Origin: SIG78 sp045587205
Lineage (GTDB): Bacteria > Verrucomicrobiota > Lentisphaeria > Victivallales > Victivallaceae
DNA length: 64,000 nucleotides
Assembly: GCA_045587205.1 (NCBI GenBank)
Contig: JAZNBV010000078.1
Coordinates: 43,696-107,695, forward strand
Direction of reading: 5' to 3'
How positions within the stretch are numbered: the stretch's first letter is position 1; every line of letters starts with the position of its first letter. Position numbers and translations under genes: made by a program. Positions 56,419 to 64,000 of this stretch are shown piece by piece. The notes under the pieces are model-generated. The model ran no database searches. It worked only from the letters and a program-made list of their open reading frames with translations, and was not told where the DNA came from.

Positions 56419-58455
56419 CTACTTGAGCATATCAAAAATCTTGGCAAAACCCTCATTGATCGATTCGGTGCTCAACTGCTGTATGAATTCGTAATCGTCC
56501 CCGCAATCGGTCAGCTCTTCCGGCAGCTTCAAAAGAAAATCCGACGGAGTTGAGCGTTCCACCTTGCCGTAACGGAAGCGTTCGCGCGAATGAGTTATCA
56601 CCAGATGCCGCTTGGCACGGGTGAGCGCCACATAAAAGAGCCGCAGTTCCTCATCGAGAGAATCTTCCTCCAATGCCCGTTCGTTCGGAAATATTTTGCG
56701 TTCCATTGCCACCAGAAAAACCAGCGGAAACTCCAGACCTTTGGAGGCGTGGACAGTGGATAGCACCACGCCGTCACCGCCTTCGGATTTATCATCGGTA
56801 CGGTCATTTTCTTCCAGCAGAGCAAATTTTTCAAGATAATCCTGCAGGTTCACCGGTTCAGACTGCTTACTTTCAAACTGGGCAATGGCGTTGATGAATT
56901 CATCGACATTTTCCCGCCGTTTGGTAGCATCTTCTATATCCTTATACATCTTCTGCAAACCGTTCAGAAAACCAGTTTCAAAGAGATATGCACGGGTTTT
57001 TGCCGCCAGCTCACCGGGCACATTGAACAATCCCCGGTATTTTTGCACAGTTCCAAACAATTCCTGTGCGGCGGCTCTGGCTTTGCCGGTACAATTGGAT
57101 TGGAATTCTTCGGTTCCCAGAGCTTCAAGCATACTTTTACAGCCGTTCCGGCGCATCTCTTTAAGTTTTTCAACTGCCTTGTTGCCCAAACCGCGCGGGG
57201 GATTGCCCAGGATCCTCAACAGACTCTGGTCTTCGCGCGGATTGGCGGCGATGCGCAGATAACTTACGGCATCTTTGACTTCGCTTCGCTGATAAAATTC
57301 CTGACCGCCCACCAACTGATAAGGTATATCGCAACTGCGGAAAGTCTGTTCAAGCTGGCGCGAGAGATAGTTTGAACGGTACAATATGGCACAATCCGAA
57401 TATTTGTACTCGCGGTGTTCATTGAAGAACTGTTTTATATAGTTGACAATAAAATCCGCTTCCGCTTCCGCCGTATCGCACCCGGCAACCGTGATAAGCT
57501 CGCCATCGCCGAAACTGCTCCAGAGATTCTTCTCTTTGCGCGCATAACCGCCGGCGATCGCCGCATTGGCTGCTTTCAGAATATTGTTGGTTGATCGGTA
57601 ATTCTGTTCGAGCTTGATCTCTTGTTCGCGGGCGCGCGGAAAATGGTCGGTAAACTTCAATATATTTCCGGCATCGGCGCCGCGCCAACCGTAGATGCTC
57701 TGGTCGTCATCGCCGACTACGCAGAGATTTTCGCTTTCTCCGGCAAGCAGCCGCACCATTTCAAACTGTACGCGGTTGGTATCCTGATACTCATCGACCA
57801 GCAGATAGCGGTAACGCGCATTGCAGCGCTCGCGCACTTCCGGATAATCGCGCAGCAGACGGTGGGTGTAGAATAATAAATCATCAAAATCCAGCATATT
57901 CTGCAGCAACAGCTGATTCTGATATTTGGTATATATCTGTGCAAAAATTTCATCGCCGGGGCGTTCCGGAGCCGCCAGCGCCTCTTCCGGACTGATCATC
58001 TGGTTTTTGCAGCGTGATATATATGCCGCAGCTTCCGGTATTGGTGCATCGTCGCGGGTCAGACCGCAGGCTGCTGCGGCCTGTTTGATGATCGACTTCT
58101 GGTCGCTGTCATCAGCGATGGTAAAGTTGGAGAGAAAACCGAATACGCCTATTTCTTTGCGTAAAAGCCTGCCTGCAAAAGCGTGAAAAGTCCCCAGCGT
58201 AACTTTGGAGGCAGCTTCTGCTCCGCAAAGTTCCGCCAGGCGTTCCTTCATTTCTGCTGCGGCTTTGTTGGTGAAAGTCATTCCCAGAATCTGTTCCGGG
58301 GGGATACCCTTTGCCAGCATATAAGCTATACGGTATGTAATGACCCGGGTTTTACCGGTGCCGGCACCGGCCAGCACCAGTACCGGACCTTCAATGGTAC
58401 TGGCGGCACGGCGCTGTTCCGGATTGAGTCCGGCAAGGATTTCCTCTGGATGCAT
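56419..58455 (-). CDS. UvrD/PcrA-type superfamily 1 DNA helicase
   Basis: 678 residues. Motif I LAGAGTGKTRV (28-38), Ia GMTFTNKAAAEMKERL, II VDEYQDTN, III VGDDDQSIYGWRGAD, IV LEQNYRS, V STVHASKGLEFPLVF and VI ALTRAKRHLVITHSRERFR are intact. A 3'-5' helicase for excision and mismatch repair and clearing of recombinases and stalled polymerase. PcrA/Rep/UvrD cannot be separated by eye. It begins 12 bases after the purO-like gene. Confidence 0.95.
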   Translation of the reverse strand: MHPEEILAGLNPEQRRAASTIEGPVLVLAGAGTGKTRVITYRIAYMLAKGIPPEQILGMTFTNKAAAEMKERLAELCGAEAASKVTLGTFHAFAGRLLRKEIGVFGFLSNFTIADDSDQKSIIKQAAAACGLTRDDAPIPEAAAYISRCKNQMISPEEALAAPERPGDEIFAQIYTKYQNQLLLQNMLDFDDLLFYTHRLLRDYPEVRERCNARYRYLLVDEYQDTNRVQFEMVRLLAGESENLCVVGDDDQSIYGWRGADAGNILKFTDHFPRAREQEIKLEQNYRSTNNILKAANAAIAGGYARKEKNLWSSFGDGELITVAGCDTAEAEADFIVNYIKQFFNEHREYKYSDCAILYRSNYLSRQLEQTFRSCDIPYQLVGGQEFYQRSEVKDAVSYLRIAANPREDQSLLRILGNPPRGLGNKAVEKLKEMRRNGCKSMLEALGTEEFQSNCTGKARAAAQELFGTVQKYRGLFNVPGELAAKTRAYLFETGFLNGLQKMYKDIEDATKRRENVDEFINAIAQFESKQSEPVNLQDYLEKFALLEENDRTDDKSEGGDGVVLSTVHASKGLEFPLVFLVAMERKIFPNERALEEDSLDEELRLFYVALTRAKRHLVITHSRERFRYGKVERSTPSDFLLKLPEELTDCGDDYEFIQQLSTESINEGFAKIFDMLK

Positions 58456-58467
58456 TGAAAAAAATCC

Positions 58468-59103
58468 TTACGCATCAAGGGTGGCGACTTCGAGTTCGCC
58501 GTTCTTCCATACCGCGCAGGCGGCAGTTACCGGATTGGTGAATTCTTCAAAAACACCGCCGTTGATCACATACTTGCAGGCATCTTCAGCAGTGAGCGCC
58601 GAGAACTTGTCATCAGTAAAGCAATCGCAGGGGAAATTGCATTCGTAGGTGGAAATGTAAAAAAGTTGACCGGGTTGGAGTGCAAACTCGCGCACCAGAA
58701 GCGCATTTTTGCGTACGATCCCCAGATAGCCTGTGGTATCACCGTTTCCGATACAGGCGACAATACGCGGGGTGTCAAGTGAATCTTTTTCATAATCCAT
58801 TGCCAGCAGCCCCATTGCAAAAGCGTCGCGCACGGGCATTCCCATAGCAATTTTTTCGACGATCGGGTCAGTCTGTGAACCGTTGGAAGTAATCACATAT
58901 TTACCGGCAGTACGCAGGCAGTTGTACGCAATGTAGGGGTTTTTGCGCAAGTCACCTTCAAACCCGGCTTTGGGCACAATAGCTATACCGGCAGAGGTTC
59001 TGATGGCTTCGCGGTTGGGGAAACTGCGGCTGGAAACGCGGTACATTGCACTTGCATTGCCCTCTTTGGTAAGTCCGATGGCAACAATTCTTCCGAGATA
59101 CAT
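58468..59103 (-). CDS. purO: IMP cyclohydrolase, PurO-type
   Basis: 211 residues from ATG 59103 (AAGGA, then nine bases). The N-terminal MYLGRIVAIGLTKEGNASAMYRVSSRSFPNR is the hallmark of the PF07826 IMP cyclohydrolase-like family, followed by YIAYNCLR, VITSNGSQTDPI and DTPRIVACIGNG. PurO closes the purine ring (FAICAR to IMP) as an alternative to the PurH domain, first known from archaea. The fusion PurH is not seen in this window. A related but different Ntn-hydrolase role cannot be excluded. Confidence 0.85.
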   Translation of the reverse strand: MYLGRIVAIGLTKEGNASAMYRVSSRSFPNREAIRTSAGIAIVPKAGFEGDLRKNPYIAYNCLRTAGKYVITSNGSQTDPIVEKIAMGMPVRDAFAMGLLAMDYEKDSLDTPRIVACIGNGDTTGYLGIVRKNALLVREFALQPGQLFYISTYECNFPCDCFTDDKFSALTAEDACKYVINGGVFEEFTNPVTAACAVWKNGELEVATLDA

Positions 59104-59274
59104 AATAAAAATCCTTTCAGGTTGGGTTTTATAACAGAAACAATATATTATATATAAATAACGCACAAAGTGCAATCTGTCAAGTTGCAAAGCAAAAAAA
59201 TCTGCAAAGAGAGAGCGTGAACAGCTGTAAAAAGTATTTTACAAGAAAAAATCAGAAAAAAATTAAAAATAAAT

Positions 59275-59302
59275 TTGCTTTTTTAGTGGAATGTGATACA
59301 TT
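59275..59302 (+). promoter_or_regulatory. Likely promoter of the tRNA-tuf operon
   Basis: TTGCTT (59275-59280), 16-base spacer, TACATT (59297-59302), 47 bases before tRNA-Leu. The upstream 60 bases are very A-rich, like an UP element. The 59104-59348 gap contains this divergent control region and no gene. Confidence 0.5.
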
Positions 59303-59348
59303 AAGAGCACGTTTTCAAACCAGACGGTGCGAAAACGCCCAAAGCAGT

Positions 59349-59433
59349 GCTCGGGTGGCGGAACTGGCAGACGCGTACGGTTGAGGTCCGTATGGAGCAA
59401 TCCTTGGGGGTTCAAGTCCCCCCTCGAGTACCA
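59349..59433 (+). tRNA. tRNA-Leu (anticodon GAG)
   Basis: 85 bases, class II with a long variable arm. Anticodon arm TACGG-TTGAGGT-CCGTA gives GAG (Leu, CUC). T-arm GGGGG-TTCAAGT-CCCCC, acceptor GCTCGGG with CTCGAGT (two G-T pairs), CCA encoded. Confidence 0.95.
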
Positions 59434-59524
59434 AATTTCGAAAATTTTCGGTCCCGGATTTGACTTTTCGGGAGAGAAAGTCTATATTATATGCAATGTT
59501 GCTTTTTGCAGCGTGGCCCAATGG

Positions 59525-59600
59525 GCCTACATAGCTCAGTCGGTAGAGCACGTCCTTGGTAAGGACGAGGTCATCGGTTCAAGTCCGATTGTAGGCTCCA
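59525..59600 (+). tRNA. tRNA-Thr (anticodon GGT)
   Basis: 76 bases. Acceptor GCCTACA/TGTAGGC, anticodon arm CGTCC-TTGGTAA-GGACG giving GGT (Thr, ACC), T-arm ATCGG-TTCAAGT-CCGAT, CCA encoded. tRNA-Thr before tuf is a widely conserved order. Confidence 0.95.
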
Positions 59601-59685
59601 GTTTTTTCAGTAGTTTAAGACGAATCAGTCAAATAATAAACAGTAAATAAACTCTAACGGCAAAAAAAAGAATCCGGAGGAAAAA

Positions 59686-60885
59686 ATGGCTAAAGAAAAA
59701 TTCGAAAGAACGAAGCCGCATTGTAACATTGGTACCATCGGTCACGTGGACCATGGTAAGACCACTCTCACCGCGGCAATCACAATGGTTCTGAACCGCA
59801 AGTATGGTACCGGCGCTATTATGAACTATGCCGATATCGACAATGCTCCCGAAGAACGCGAACGTGGTATCACAATCAATACTTCTCACGTGGAATATGA
59901 AACCGGCAACCGTCACTATGCTCACGTTGACTGCCCCGGACACGCTGACTATGTGAAGAATATGATCACCGGTGCTGCTCAGATGGACGGCGGTATCCTT
60001 GTTATCGCTGCTACCGACGGCCCGATGGCTCAGACTCGCGAACACGTTCTGCTGGCCCGTCAGGTGGGTGTGCCCGCTCTGGTGGTCTTCCTGAACAAGT
60101 GCGACCAGCTTGATGACCCGGAACTGCTCGAACTCGTGGAAATGGAAGTCCGCGAACTGCTCAGCAGCTATGATTTCCCCGGCGATGATATTCCGATTAT
60201 CCGCGGTTCTGCTCTGAAGGCTGTTGAAGCCGAAGGCAATCCCGATGATCCCGCTGCTGAACCGATTCTGGCTCTGATGGAAGCTGTTGATGCTTACATC
60301 CCGCAGCCGGCCCGTTCGGTCGATCAGGATTTCCTGATGCCGATCGAAGACGTGTTCAGTATTGAAGGTCGCGGTACCGTGGTGACCGGTCGTATCGAAC
60401 GCGGTATCATCAAGGTCAACGACGAAGTTGAAATCGTCGGTATCCACGACACTACCAAGACCACCGTTACCGGTGTTGAAATGTTCCGTAAGCTGCTCGA
60501 CCAGGGCGAAGCCGGTGACAACGTCGGCTGTCTGTTGCGCGGTACCAAGAAGGAACACGTCAAGCGCGGTCAGGTTCTGGCCAAGCCGGGTACCATTACC
60601 CCGCACACCAAGTTCTCTGGCGAAATCTATGTGCTGACCAAAGAAGAAGGTGGCCGTCACACCCCGTTCTTCAACAACTATCGTCCTCAGTTCTACTTCC
60701 GTACTACTGACGTGACCGGTTCCATCACTCTGCCGGAAGGCACCGAAATGGTGATGCCTGGCGATAACGTTTCGATCAGTGTTGAACTGATTGCTCCGAT
60801 CGCTATGGAAAAAGGTCTGCGCTTCGCTATCCGCGAAGGCGGCCACACCGTTGCCAGCGGCCGTGTGTCGGATGTTGTTGAATAA
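59686..60885 (+). CDS. tuf: Elongation factor Tu
   Basis: 399 residues. P-loop GHVDHGKTTL (19-28), the Thr-containing switch RGITINTSHVEY, DCPGHADYVKN (G3), NKCDQLDD (G4) and the two beta-barrel domains with VFSIEGRGTVVTGRIERG. Delivers aminoacyl-tRNA to the ribosome. GGAGGAAAAA precedes the ATG. Third positions are strongly biased to C, typical of highly expressed genes. Terminator-like hairpins follow. Confidence 0.98.
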   Translation: MAKEKFERTKPHCNIGTIGHVDHGKTTLTAAITMVLNRKYGTGAIMNYADIDNAPEERERGITINTSHVEYETGNRHYAHVDCPGHADYVKNMITGAAQMDGGILVIAATDGPMAQTREHVLLARQVGVPALVVFLNKCDQLDDPELLELVEMEVRELLSSYDFPGDDIPIIRGSALKAVEAEGNPDDPAAEPILALMEAVDAYIPQPARSVDQDFLMPIEDVFSIEGRGTVVTGRIERGIIKVNDEVEIVGIHDTTKTTVTGVEMFRKLLDQGEAGDNVGCLLRGTKKEHVKRGQVLAKPGTITPHTKFSGEIYVLTKEEGGRHTPFFNNYRPQFYFRTTDVTGSITLPEGTEMVMPGDNVSISVELIAPIAMEKGLRFAIREGGHTVASGRVSDVVE

Positions 60886-60905
60886 TCTCTTTTGACGACA
60901 GAATT

Positions 60906-60937
60906 CCCGGATCCGGTTTTCGGGTCCGGGTTATTTC
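60906..60937 (+). terminator. Hairpin after tuf
   Basis: CCCGGATCCG (60906-60915) pairs with CGGGTCCGGG (60921-60930) with one T-G pair, followed by TTATTT. A second hairpin, CTGCCG (60944-60949) with CGGCAG (60970-60975) followed by TTTTG, lies just downstream and may attenuate entry into rpmG-secE-nusG. Confidence 0.7.
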
Positions 60938-61009
60938 ATAACTCTGCCGCTTCCCCCGCAAGGGAGAGACGGCAGTTTTGTGAAAAGTTAAAACACAAGG
61001 TTGTTAAAA

Positions 61010-61159
61010 ATGCGTGAACTGGTAATTATGGAATGCACGGAGTGCAAGCGTCGTAACTATACTACGACCAAAGAAAAGCGCAATACTCCGGGTCGTTTGG
61101 AAAAGATGAAGTTCTGCAAGTTTGATCGCAAACATACGCTTCATCGCGAAACCCGCTAA
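61010..61159 (+). CDS. rpmG: 50S ribosomal protein L33
   Basis: 49 residues, typical L33 length. RELVIMECTECKRRNYTTTKEKRNTPGRLEKMKFCKFDRKHTLHRETR: the first Cys pair of the zinc ribbon (CTEC) is kept, while the second has only one Cys (FCKFD), a semi-zinc-less form. It sits between tuf and tRNA-Trp/secE, the standard place. Confidence 0.97.
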   Translation: MRELVIMECTECKRRNYTTTKEKRNTPGRLEKMKFCKFDRKHTLHRETR

Positions 61160-61186
61160 CAGCAGGTTTTTTCGGATATTTGGTGC

Positions 61187-61262
61187 AGGAGTGTAGCTCA
61201 GTTGGTAGAGCAGCGGTCTCCAAAACCGCAGGTCGTGAGTTCGAGCCTCGCCGCTCCTGCCA
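61187..61262 (+). tRNA. tRNA-Trp (anticodon CCA)
   Basis: 76 bases. Acceptor AGGAGTG/CGCTCCT, anticodon arm GCGGT-CTCCAAA-ACCGC giving CCA, T-arm TGAG...CTCG with the TTCGAGC-type loop, CCA end encoded (61260-61262). tRNA-Trp directly before secE is classic. Confidence 0.95.
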
Positions 61263-61280
61263 TTTTTTTATTTAACAAAA

Positions 61281-61517
61281 ATGGCGCAGTGCGCCGGAAC
61301 TGAATTAGATACAAATATGAAAACTGGAGTTATGAGCAAGATCCGTCACTTTGTGAGCGGTACTATTTCCGAACTGGGTAAATGCACCTGGCCGGATCGG
61401 GCGAGTGTCTTTGAATCGACGCTTCTGGTTTTGTTTATGATCGCGGTTCTGGCAGTGTTTGTTGCTGCGATTGACTATGTCAGTCAGGGATTTATCCGGC
61501 TGATCACTACTTTTTGA
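61281..61517 (+). CDS. secE: Preprotein translocase subunit SecE
   Basis: 78 residues as drawn. The SecE core is HFVSGTISELGKCTWPDRASVFESTLLVLFMIAVLAVFVAAIDY: an amphipathic helix with the conserved W-P, then one membrane helix. Clamps SecY in the translocon. Start uncertain: ATG 61281 lacks a ribosome site, and ATGs at 61317 and 61332 are alternatives; the core begins after the last. It lies between tRNA-Trp and nusG. Confidence 0.9.
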   Translation: MAQCAGTELDTNMKTGVMSKIRHFVSGTISELGKCTWPDRASVFESTLLVLFMIAVLAVFVAAIDYVSQGFIRLITTF

Positions 61518-61540
61518 TTTGTTGGGGAGCATAAGTTATT

Positions 61541-62113
61541 ATGGAAGAATCTGAAGTTATGCAGGGCAAGTGGTACACTCTGCAGGTGCTTTCCAATCAG
61601 GAAAACAAAGTGCGTGACACTATCAAGCGTCAGCTGGAGCTTGCGGACGCTATGCCGGTATATGATGTCTGCATCCCGACCGGTAAAGTTGTAGAGGTCA
61701 AGCAGGGCAGTCGCAAGACTGTTGATCGCAAGATGTATCCTGGATATGTATTCGTCCGGATGGATCTTTATCGCGAAGATGGTGTGATTGATGAGAGTGC
61801 CTGGTATTTTATCAAGAATGTCCAGGGTGTTATCTCTTTTATGGGCGGCGATCATCCGCTGCCGTTGTCGGAAAGCGAATTGCTGGCATTTCCGCCGCCG
61901 ATGGGGCCGGAAGTGGATGCAGTTGTGCTGCCCGCGAAGATGTGGAAAGTTGGCGACCGGGTGGTTATCACCGAGGGCGCATTTGAAGGTTTTGAGGGGA
62001 CTGTTGCTGCGGTCGATGACGAACGTCAGCGTTTGACGATCGAAGTGGTCATCTTTGATCGCAAGACCCCGGCTGAATTGGAGTTTCGGCAGGTCGAGGC
62101 TGCGGAAGCGTGA
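61541..62113 (+). CDS. nusG: Transcription termination/antitermination factor NusG
   Basis: 190 residues. NGN domain: KWYTLQVLSNQENKVRDTIKRQLE, KMYPGYVFVRMDL and WYFIKNVQGVISFMG; C-terminal KOW: VGDRVVITEGAFEGFEGTVAAVD. Binds RNA polymerase and couples it to Rho or the ribosome. GGGGAG lies 11 bases before the ATG; a later start at 61559 (MQGKWYTLQ) is possible. Confidence 0.97.
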   Translation: MEESEVMQGKWYTLQVLSNQENKVRDTIKRQLELADAMPVYDVCIPTGKVVEVKQGSRKTVDRKMYPGYVFVRMDLYREDGVIDESAWYFIKNVQGVISFMGGDHPLPLSESELLAFPPPMGPEVDAVVLPAKMWKVGDRVVITEGAFEGFEGTVAAVDDERQRLTIEVVIFDRKTPAELEFRQVEAAEA

Positions 62114-62170
62114 TCCTTTCCGGATCAAGTTTCACAGTTCGGGACTTTTGTTAAAATCAATGTAAAATCC

Positions 62171-62200
62171 GGTGCGGGAGGATTCCTGCCGATTCGCACC
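62171..62200 (+). promoter_or_regulatory. Leader hairpin before rplK, possible L1/L11 control site
   Basis: GGTGCG (62171-62176) pairs with CGCACC (62195-62200) around a GC-rich inner part (GGGAGGATTCCTGCC). It lies in the 113-base gap between nusG and rplK, where L1 autoregulates the L11-L1 operon in many bacteria. Structure is visible; the ligand is inference. Confidence 0.4.
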
Positions 62201-62226
62201 ACACCGGGTGGAAAACAGGAGTTACT

Positions 62227-62655
62227 ATGGCAAAGAAGGTTACGGGATTGATTCGTTTGCAGATCCCGGCCGGTGCGGCCAATCCGGCGCCCCCGATCGG
62301 GCCTGCGCTGGGTCAGGCGGGCTGTAACATCATGGAATTCTGTAAGCAGTTTAATGCTGCGACCCAGAATGACAAGGGAATGATCATTCCGGTGGTGATT
62401 ACGGTCTACCAGGATCGCTCCTTCACGTTTATCTGCAAGTCGCCGCCGGCAGCAGTGCTGATCAAAAAGGCAGCGGGTGTGGAAAGTGCCGCCAAGGCAC
62501 CGGGACGTGAAACCGCCGGCAAGATCACGATTGAACAGATCAAAGAAATCGTGAAGATCAAGAAAGATGACATCAACGCTCGTGATGAAGAGGCCGCGAT
62601 CCGTGTGATTGCGGGTACTGCGCGCAGTATGGGAATCGAGGTGCTGGATGCATAG
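62227..62655 (+). CDS. rplK: 50S ribosomal protein L11
   Basis: 142 residues. GLIRLQIPAGAANPAPPIGPALGQAGCNIMEFCKQFNAAT is the N-terminal thiostrepton-binding region and the C-terminal RNA-binding domain ends with GTARSMGIEVLDA. Part of the GTPase-associated centre. Overlaps rplA by eight bases. AACAGGAG precedes the ATG. Confidence 0.98.
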   Translation: MAKKVTGLIRLQIPAGAANPAPPIGPALGQAGCNIMEFCKQFNAATQNDKGMIIPVVITVYQDRSFTFICKSPPAAVLIKKAAGVESAAKAPGRETAGKITIEQIKEIVKIKKDDINARDEEAAIRVIAGTARSMGIEVLDA

Positions 62656-63343
62656 AAGCAAGTTGTACAAATCACAGGTCGGCAGCTTCGAAGCGACTGC
62701 ACGTCACTCGATCAAAGATGCGTTGAACGCGCTGAAGGCTATGCCGGCAGTCAAGTTTGACCAGACCGTGGAAGCAGCTTTCCGTCTGGGTATTGACCCG
62801 CGCAAGTCCGACCAGAACGTCCGTGGTGCTGTTGCACTGCCCTCCGGTACCGGTAAGAGTGTCCGGGTTGCGGTGGTTTGCGATGGTCCGCAGGCTGATG
62901 CGGCAAAAGAAGCCGGTGCTGATTTTGTCGGTTATGAAGATCTGGTCGAACAGATCAAGAACGGCTGGCAGGATTTTGATATCCTTATTGCCACGCCGAA
63001 CGCTATGAAGCTGGTTCGTCCGTTGGGCCGTCAGTTGGGTCCGCGCGGTTTGATGCCGAACCCGAAGACCGGTACTGTTACCGATGATGTTGCTCCGGCT
63101 GTGAAAGAAGCCAAAGCCGGTCGTGTTGAATTCCGCGCTGATAAGGGTGGATGCGTGCACGTTCCGTTTGGTAAGCTTTCTTTCAGTGCTGAAGCACTCG
63201 AAGCGAACCTGCGTGTGATCATTGATGCACTCGTGAAAGCCCGTCCGTCCAGCACCAAAGGTGCTTATATGCTGGGCTGCACGATCTCTGCGACGATGAC
63301 CCCCGGCGTGAAACTCAACGCCAAAGAACTGTCGGGAGAGTAA
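62648..63343 (+). CDS. rplA: 50S ribosomal protein L1
   Basis: 231 residues from ATG 62648, inside the end of rplK; the protein then starts HRSKLYKSQVGSF and matches the family length. The signature LGPRGLMPNPKTGTV is present in full. L1 forms the stalk by the E site and represses its own operon. Third-position C bias as in tuf. Confidence 0.97.
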   Translation: MHRSKLYKSQVGSFEATARHSIKDALNALKAMPAVKFDQTVEAAFRLGIDPRKSDQNVRGAVALPSGTGKSVRVAVVCDGPQADAAKEAGADFVGYEDLVEQIKNGWQDFDILIATPNAMKLVRPLGRQLGPRGLMPNPKTGTVTDDVAPAVKEAKAGRVEFRADKGGCVHVPFGKLSFSAEALEANLRVIIDALVKARPSSTKGAYMLGCTISATMTPGVKLNAKELSGE

Positions 63344-63346
63344 GTC

Positions 63347-63865
63347 ATGAGAAGTGAAAAAACTTATTTGGTCAATCAGATCAGCAGTGGTCTGACTGGA
63401 TCCGATTATGTTTACTTTGTCTCCTTTCAGGGGTTGAAGGTTAAGGATTTTGCCGGACTTCGCGACCAGTTGGTCAAAGTCAACGCCAACTGCCACGTTT
63501 ACAAGAAGAGTCTGATCCGCAAAGCCATTGAAGTTGGCAATGTGGAAGCTTTGAAAGATCTTGCACTCGTCGGCGATGTGGCAATGGTTTACGGCAATGG
63601 CGATCCCAGTGCGGTTGCCAAAGTGCTGGTGGATTTCGGTAAGGATAATGAAGTGGTACAGGCCAAGGGCGGTATGTTCGAAAGCGCAATGCTTTCTCCG
63701 GCAGAAATTGCCGAAATTGCATCGCTGCCGAGCAAGGAAGTCCTTTATGCCCAGTTGCTGGGTCTGCTCCAGGCGCCGGCGCGCAATCTGGTCAGCATCC
63801 TCAACAACAAGGCTGCTTCGATTATCAACGTGCTCAATGCATACAAAGACAAACTCGAGAAGTAA
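63347..63865 (+). CDS. rplJ: 50S ribosomal protein L10
   Basis: 172 residues. KTYLVNQISSGLTGSDYVYFVSFQGLKVKDFAGLRDQL and VYKKSLIRKAIE are the L10 N-terminal RNA-binding blocks; the C-terminal helix binds L7/L12 dimers. Only 3 bases separate it from rplA, so the usual rplJL leader of E. coli is absent and regulation must lie upstream. Confidence 0.97.
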   Translation: MRSEKTYLVNQISSGLTGSDYVYFVSFQGLKVKDFAGLRDQLVKVNANCHVYKKSLIRKAIEVGNVEALKDLALVGDVAMVYGNGDPSAVAKVLVDFGKDNEVVQAKGGMFESAMLSPAEIAEIASLPSKEVLYAQLLGLLQAPARNLVSILNNKAASIINVLNAYKDKLEK

Positions 63866-63900
63866 AAGACAACAAAGTCATTAATGGAGGAATATTATCA

Positions 63901-64000
63901 TGGCTGAAGTCAACATGGAATCTTTTATCGATTACGTCGAGAACATGACTGTTCTGGAACTTTCCAAGCTGGTCAAGGCTTTGGAAGAACGCCTCGGTGT
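63901..64000 (+). CDS. rplL: 50S ribosomal protein L7/L12, N-terminal part (cut by window)
   Basis: 33 codons are seen, ATG 63901 after ATGGAGGAATATTATC. SFIDYVENMTVLELSKLVKALEERLGV is the L7/L12 dimerisation domain that docks on L10. Continues beyond the window. Confidence 0.95.

Noticed and set aside
59629..60846. 405-codon frame antisense to tuf
   Set aside because: A known artefact opposite EF-Tu genes with biased codons.

Overview
The window suggests a Gram-negative, LPS-bearing bacterium of the PVC group, most likely Lentisphaerota (Victivallales-like). Grounds: outer-membrane and LPS genes (lpxD, Skp/OmpH, WaaP-type kinase, TolC/MacAB), a glutamine-rich sigma-54, a PurO-type IMP cyclohydrolase, uxaC, many GTG starts and codon use rich in CCG/GGC/GCC. 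The phylum is an inference from gene flavour, not a search. The + strand right end is the conserved block tRNA-Leu, tRNA-Thr, tuf, rpmG, tRNA-Trp, secE, nusG, rplK, rplA, rplJ, rplL (cut by the window edge).

Layout. 1-13.5 kb is host: a cut TrkH-like membrane protein, an MFS transporter, a degenerate protein kinase downstream of a WalJ-like metallo-hydrolase, rpoN, a tolC-macA-macB-macB efflux operon, a membrane protein of unknown function, and a duplicated, partly broken GIY-YIG gene. 13.5-45.4 kb is a Mu-like transposable prophage. 45.5-59.1 kb is host: tRNA-Val, uxaC, VOC protein, TRIC channel, STAS protein, truA, waaP-like kinase, a SpoU methyltransferase, a ceramidase-like hydrolase and a leftward run purO-uvrD-HTH-skp-lpxD-Sel1. 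59.3-64 kb is the translation operon.

The prophage is bipartite around a central switch at 37.4-38.0 kb. Rightward from a near-consensus promoter run the early genes: a 59-aa Cro-like protein, small regulators, Gam, a gene overlapping the transposase, MuA, MuB, GemA and a Dam methylase. Leftward run the XRE repressor, an unknown partner, a two-gene accessory module, then gp25/26/27-like proteins, terminase, DUF935 portal, MuF, gpG-like protein, protease with nested scaffold, decoration protein, gpT capsid, gp36, gp37, tube, frameshifted tail chaperone, tape measure and tail-tip/fibre genes. No contractile sheath or Mu-type baseplate set is seen, so a siphophage with a Mu-type head and transposition machinery is likely. 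No holin or endolysin is recognisable.

Most interesting points: a probable -1 frameshift in the tail chaperone gene; a 120-codon dual-frame overlap at the start of the transposase; two fibres carrying RCC1 propeller repeats; a nuclease-like domain on MuF; a mobile hairpin with a compensatory base change, one copy inside the small-terminase gene; 10-bp-phased TCCGTA arrays; duplicated Cro-like genes and paralogous ~95-aa proteins in early and late regions; and an uncharacterised two-gene module beside the switch.
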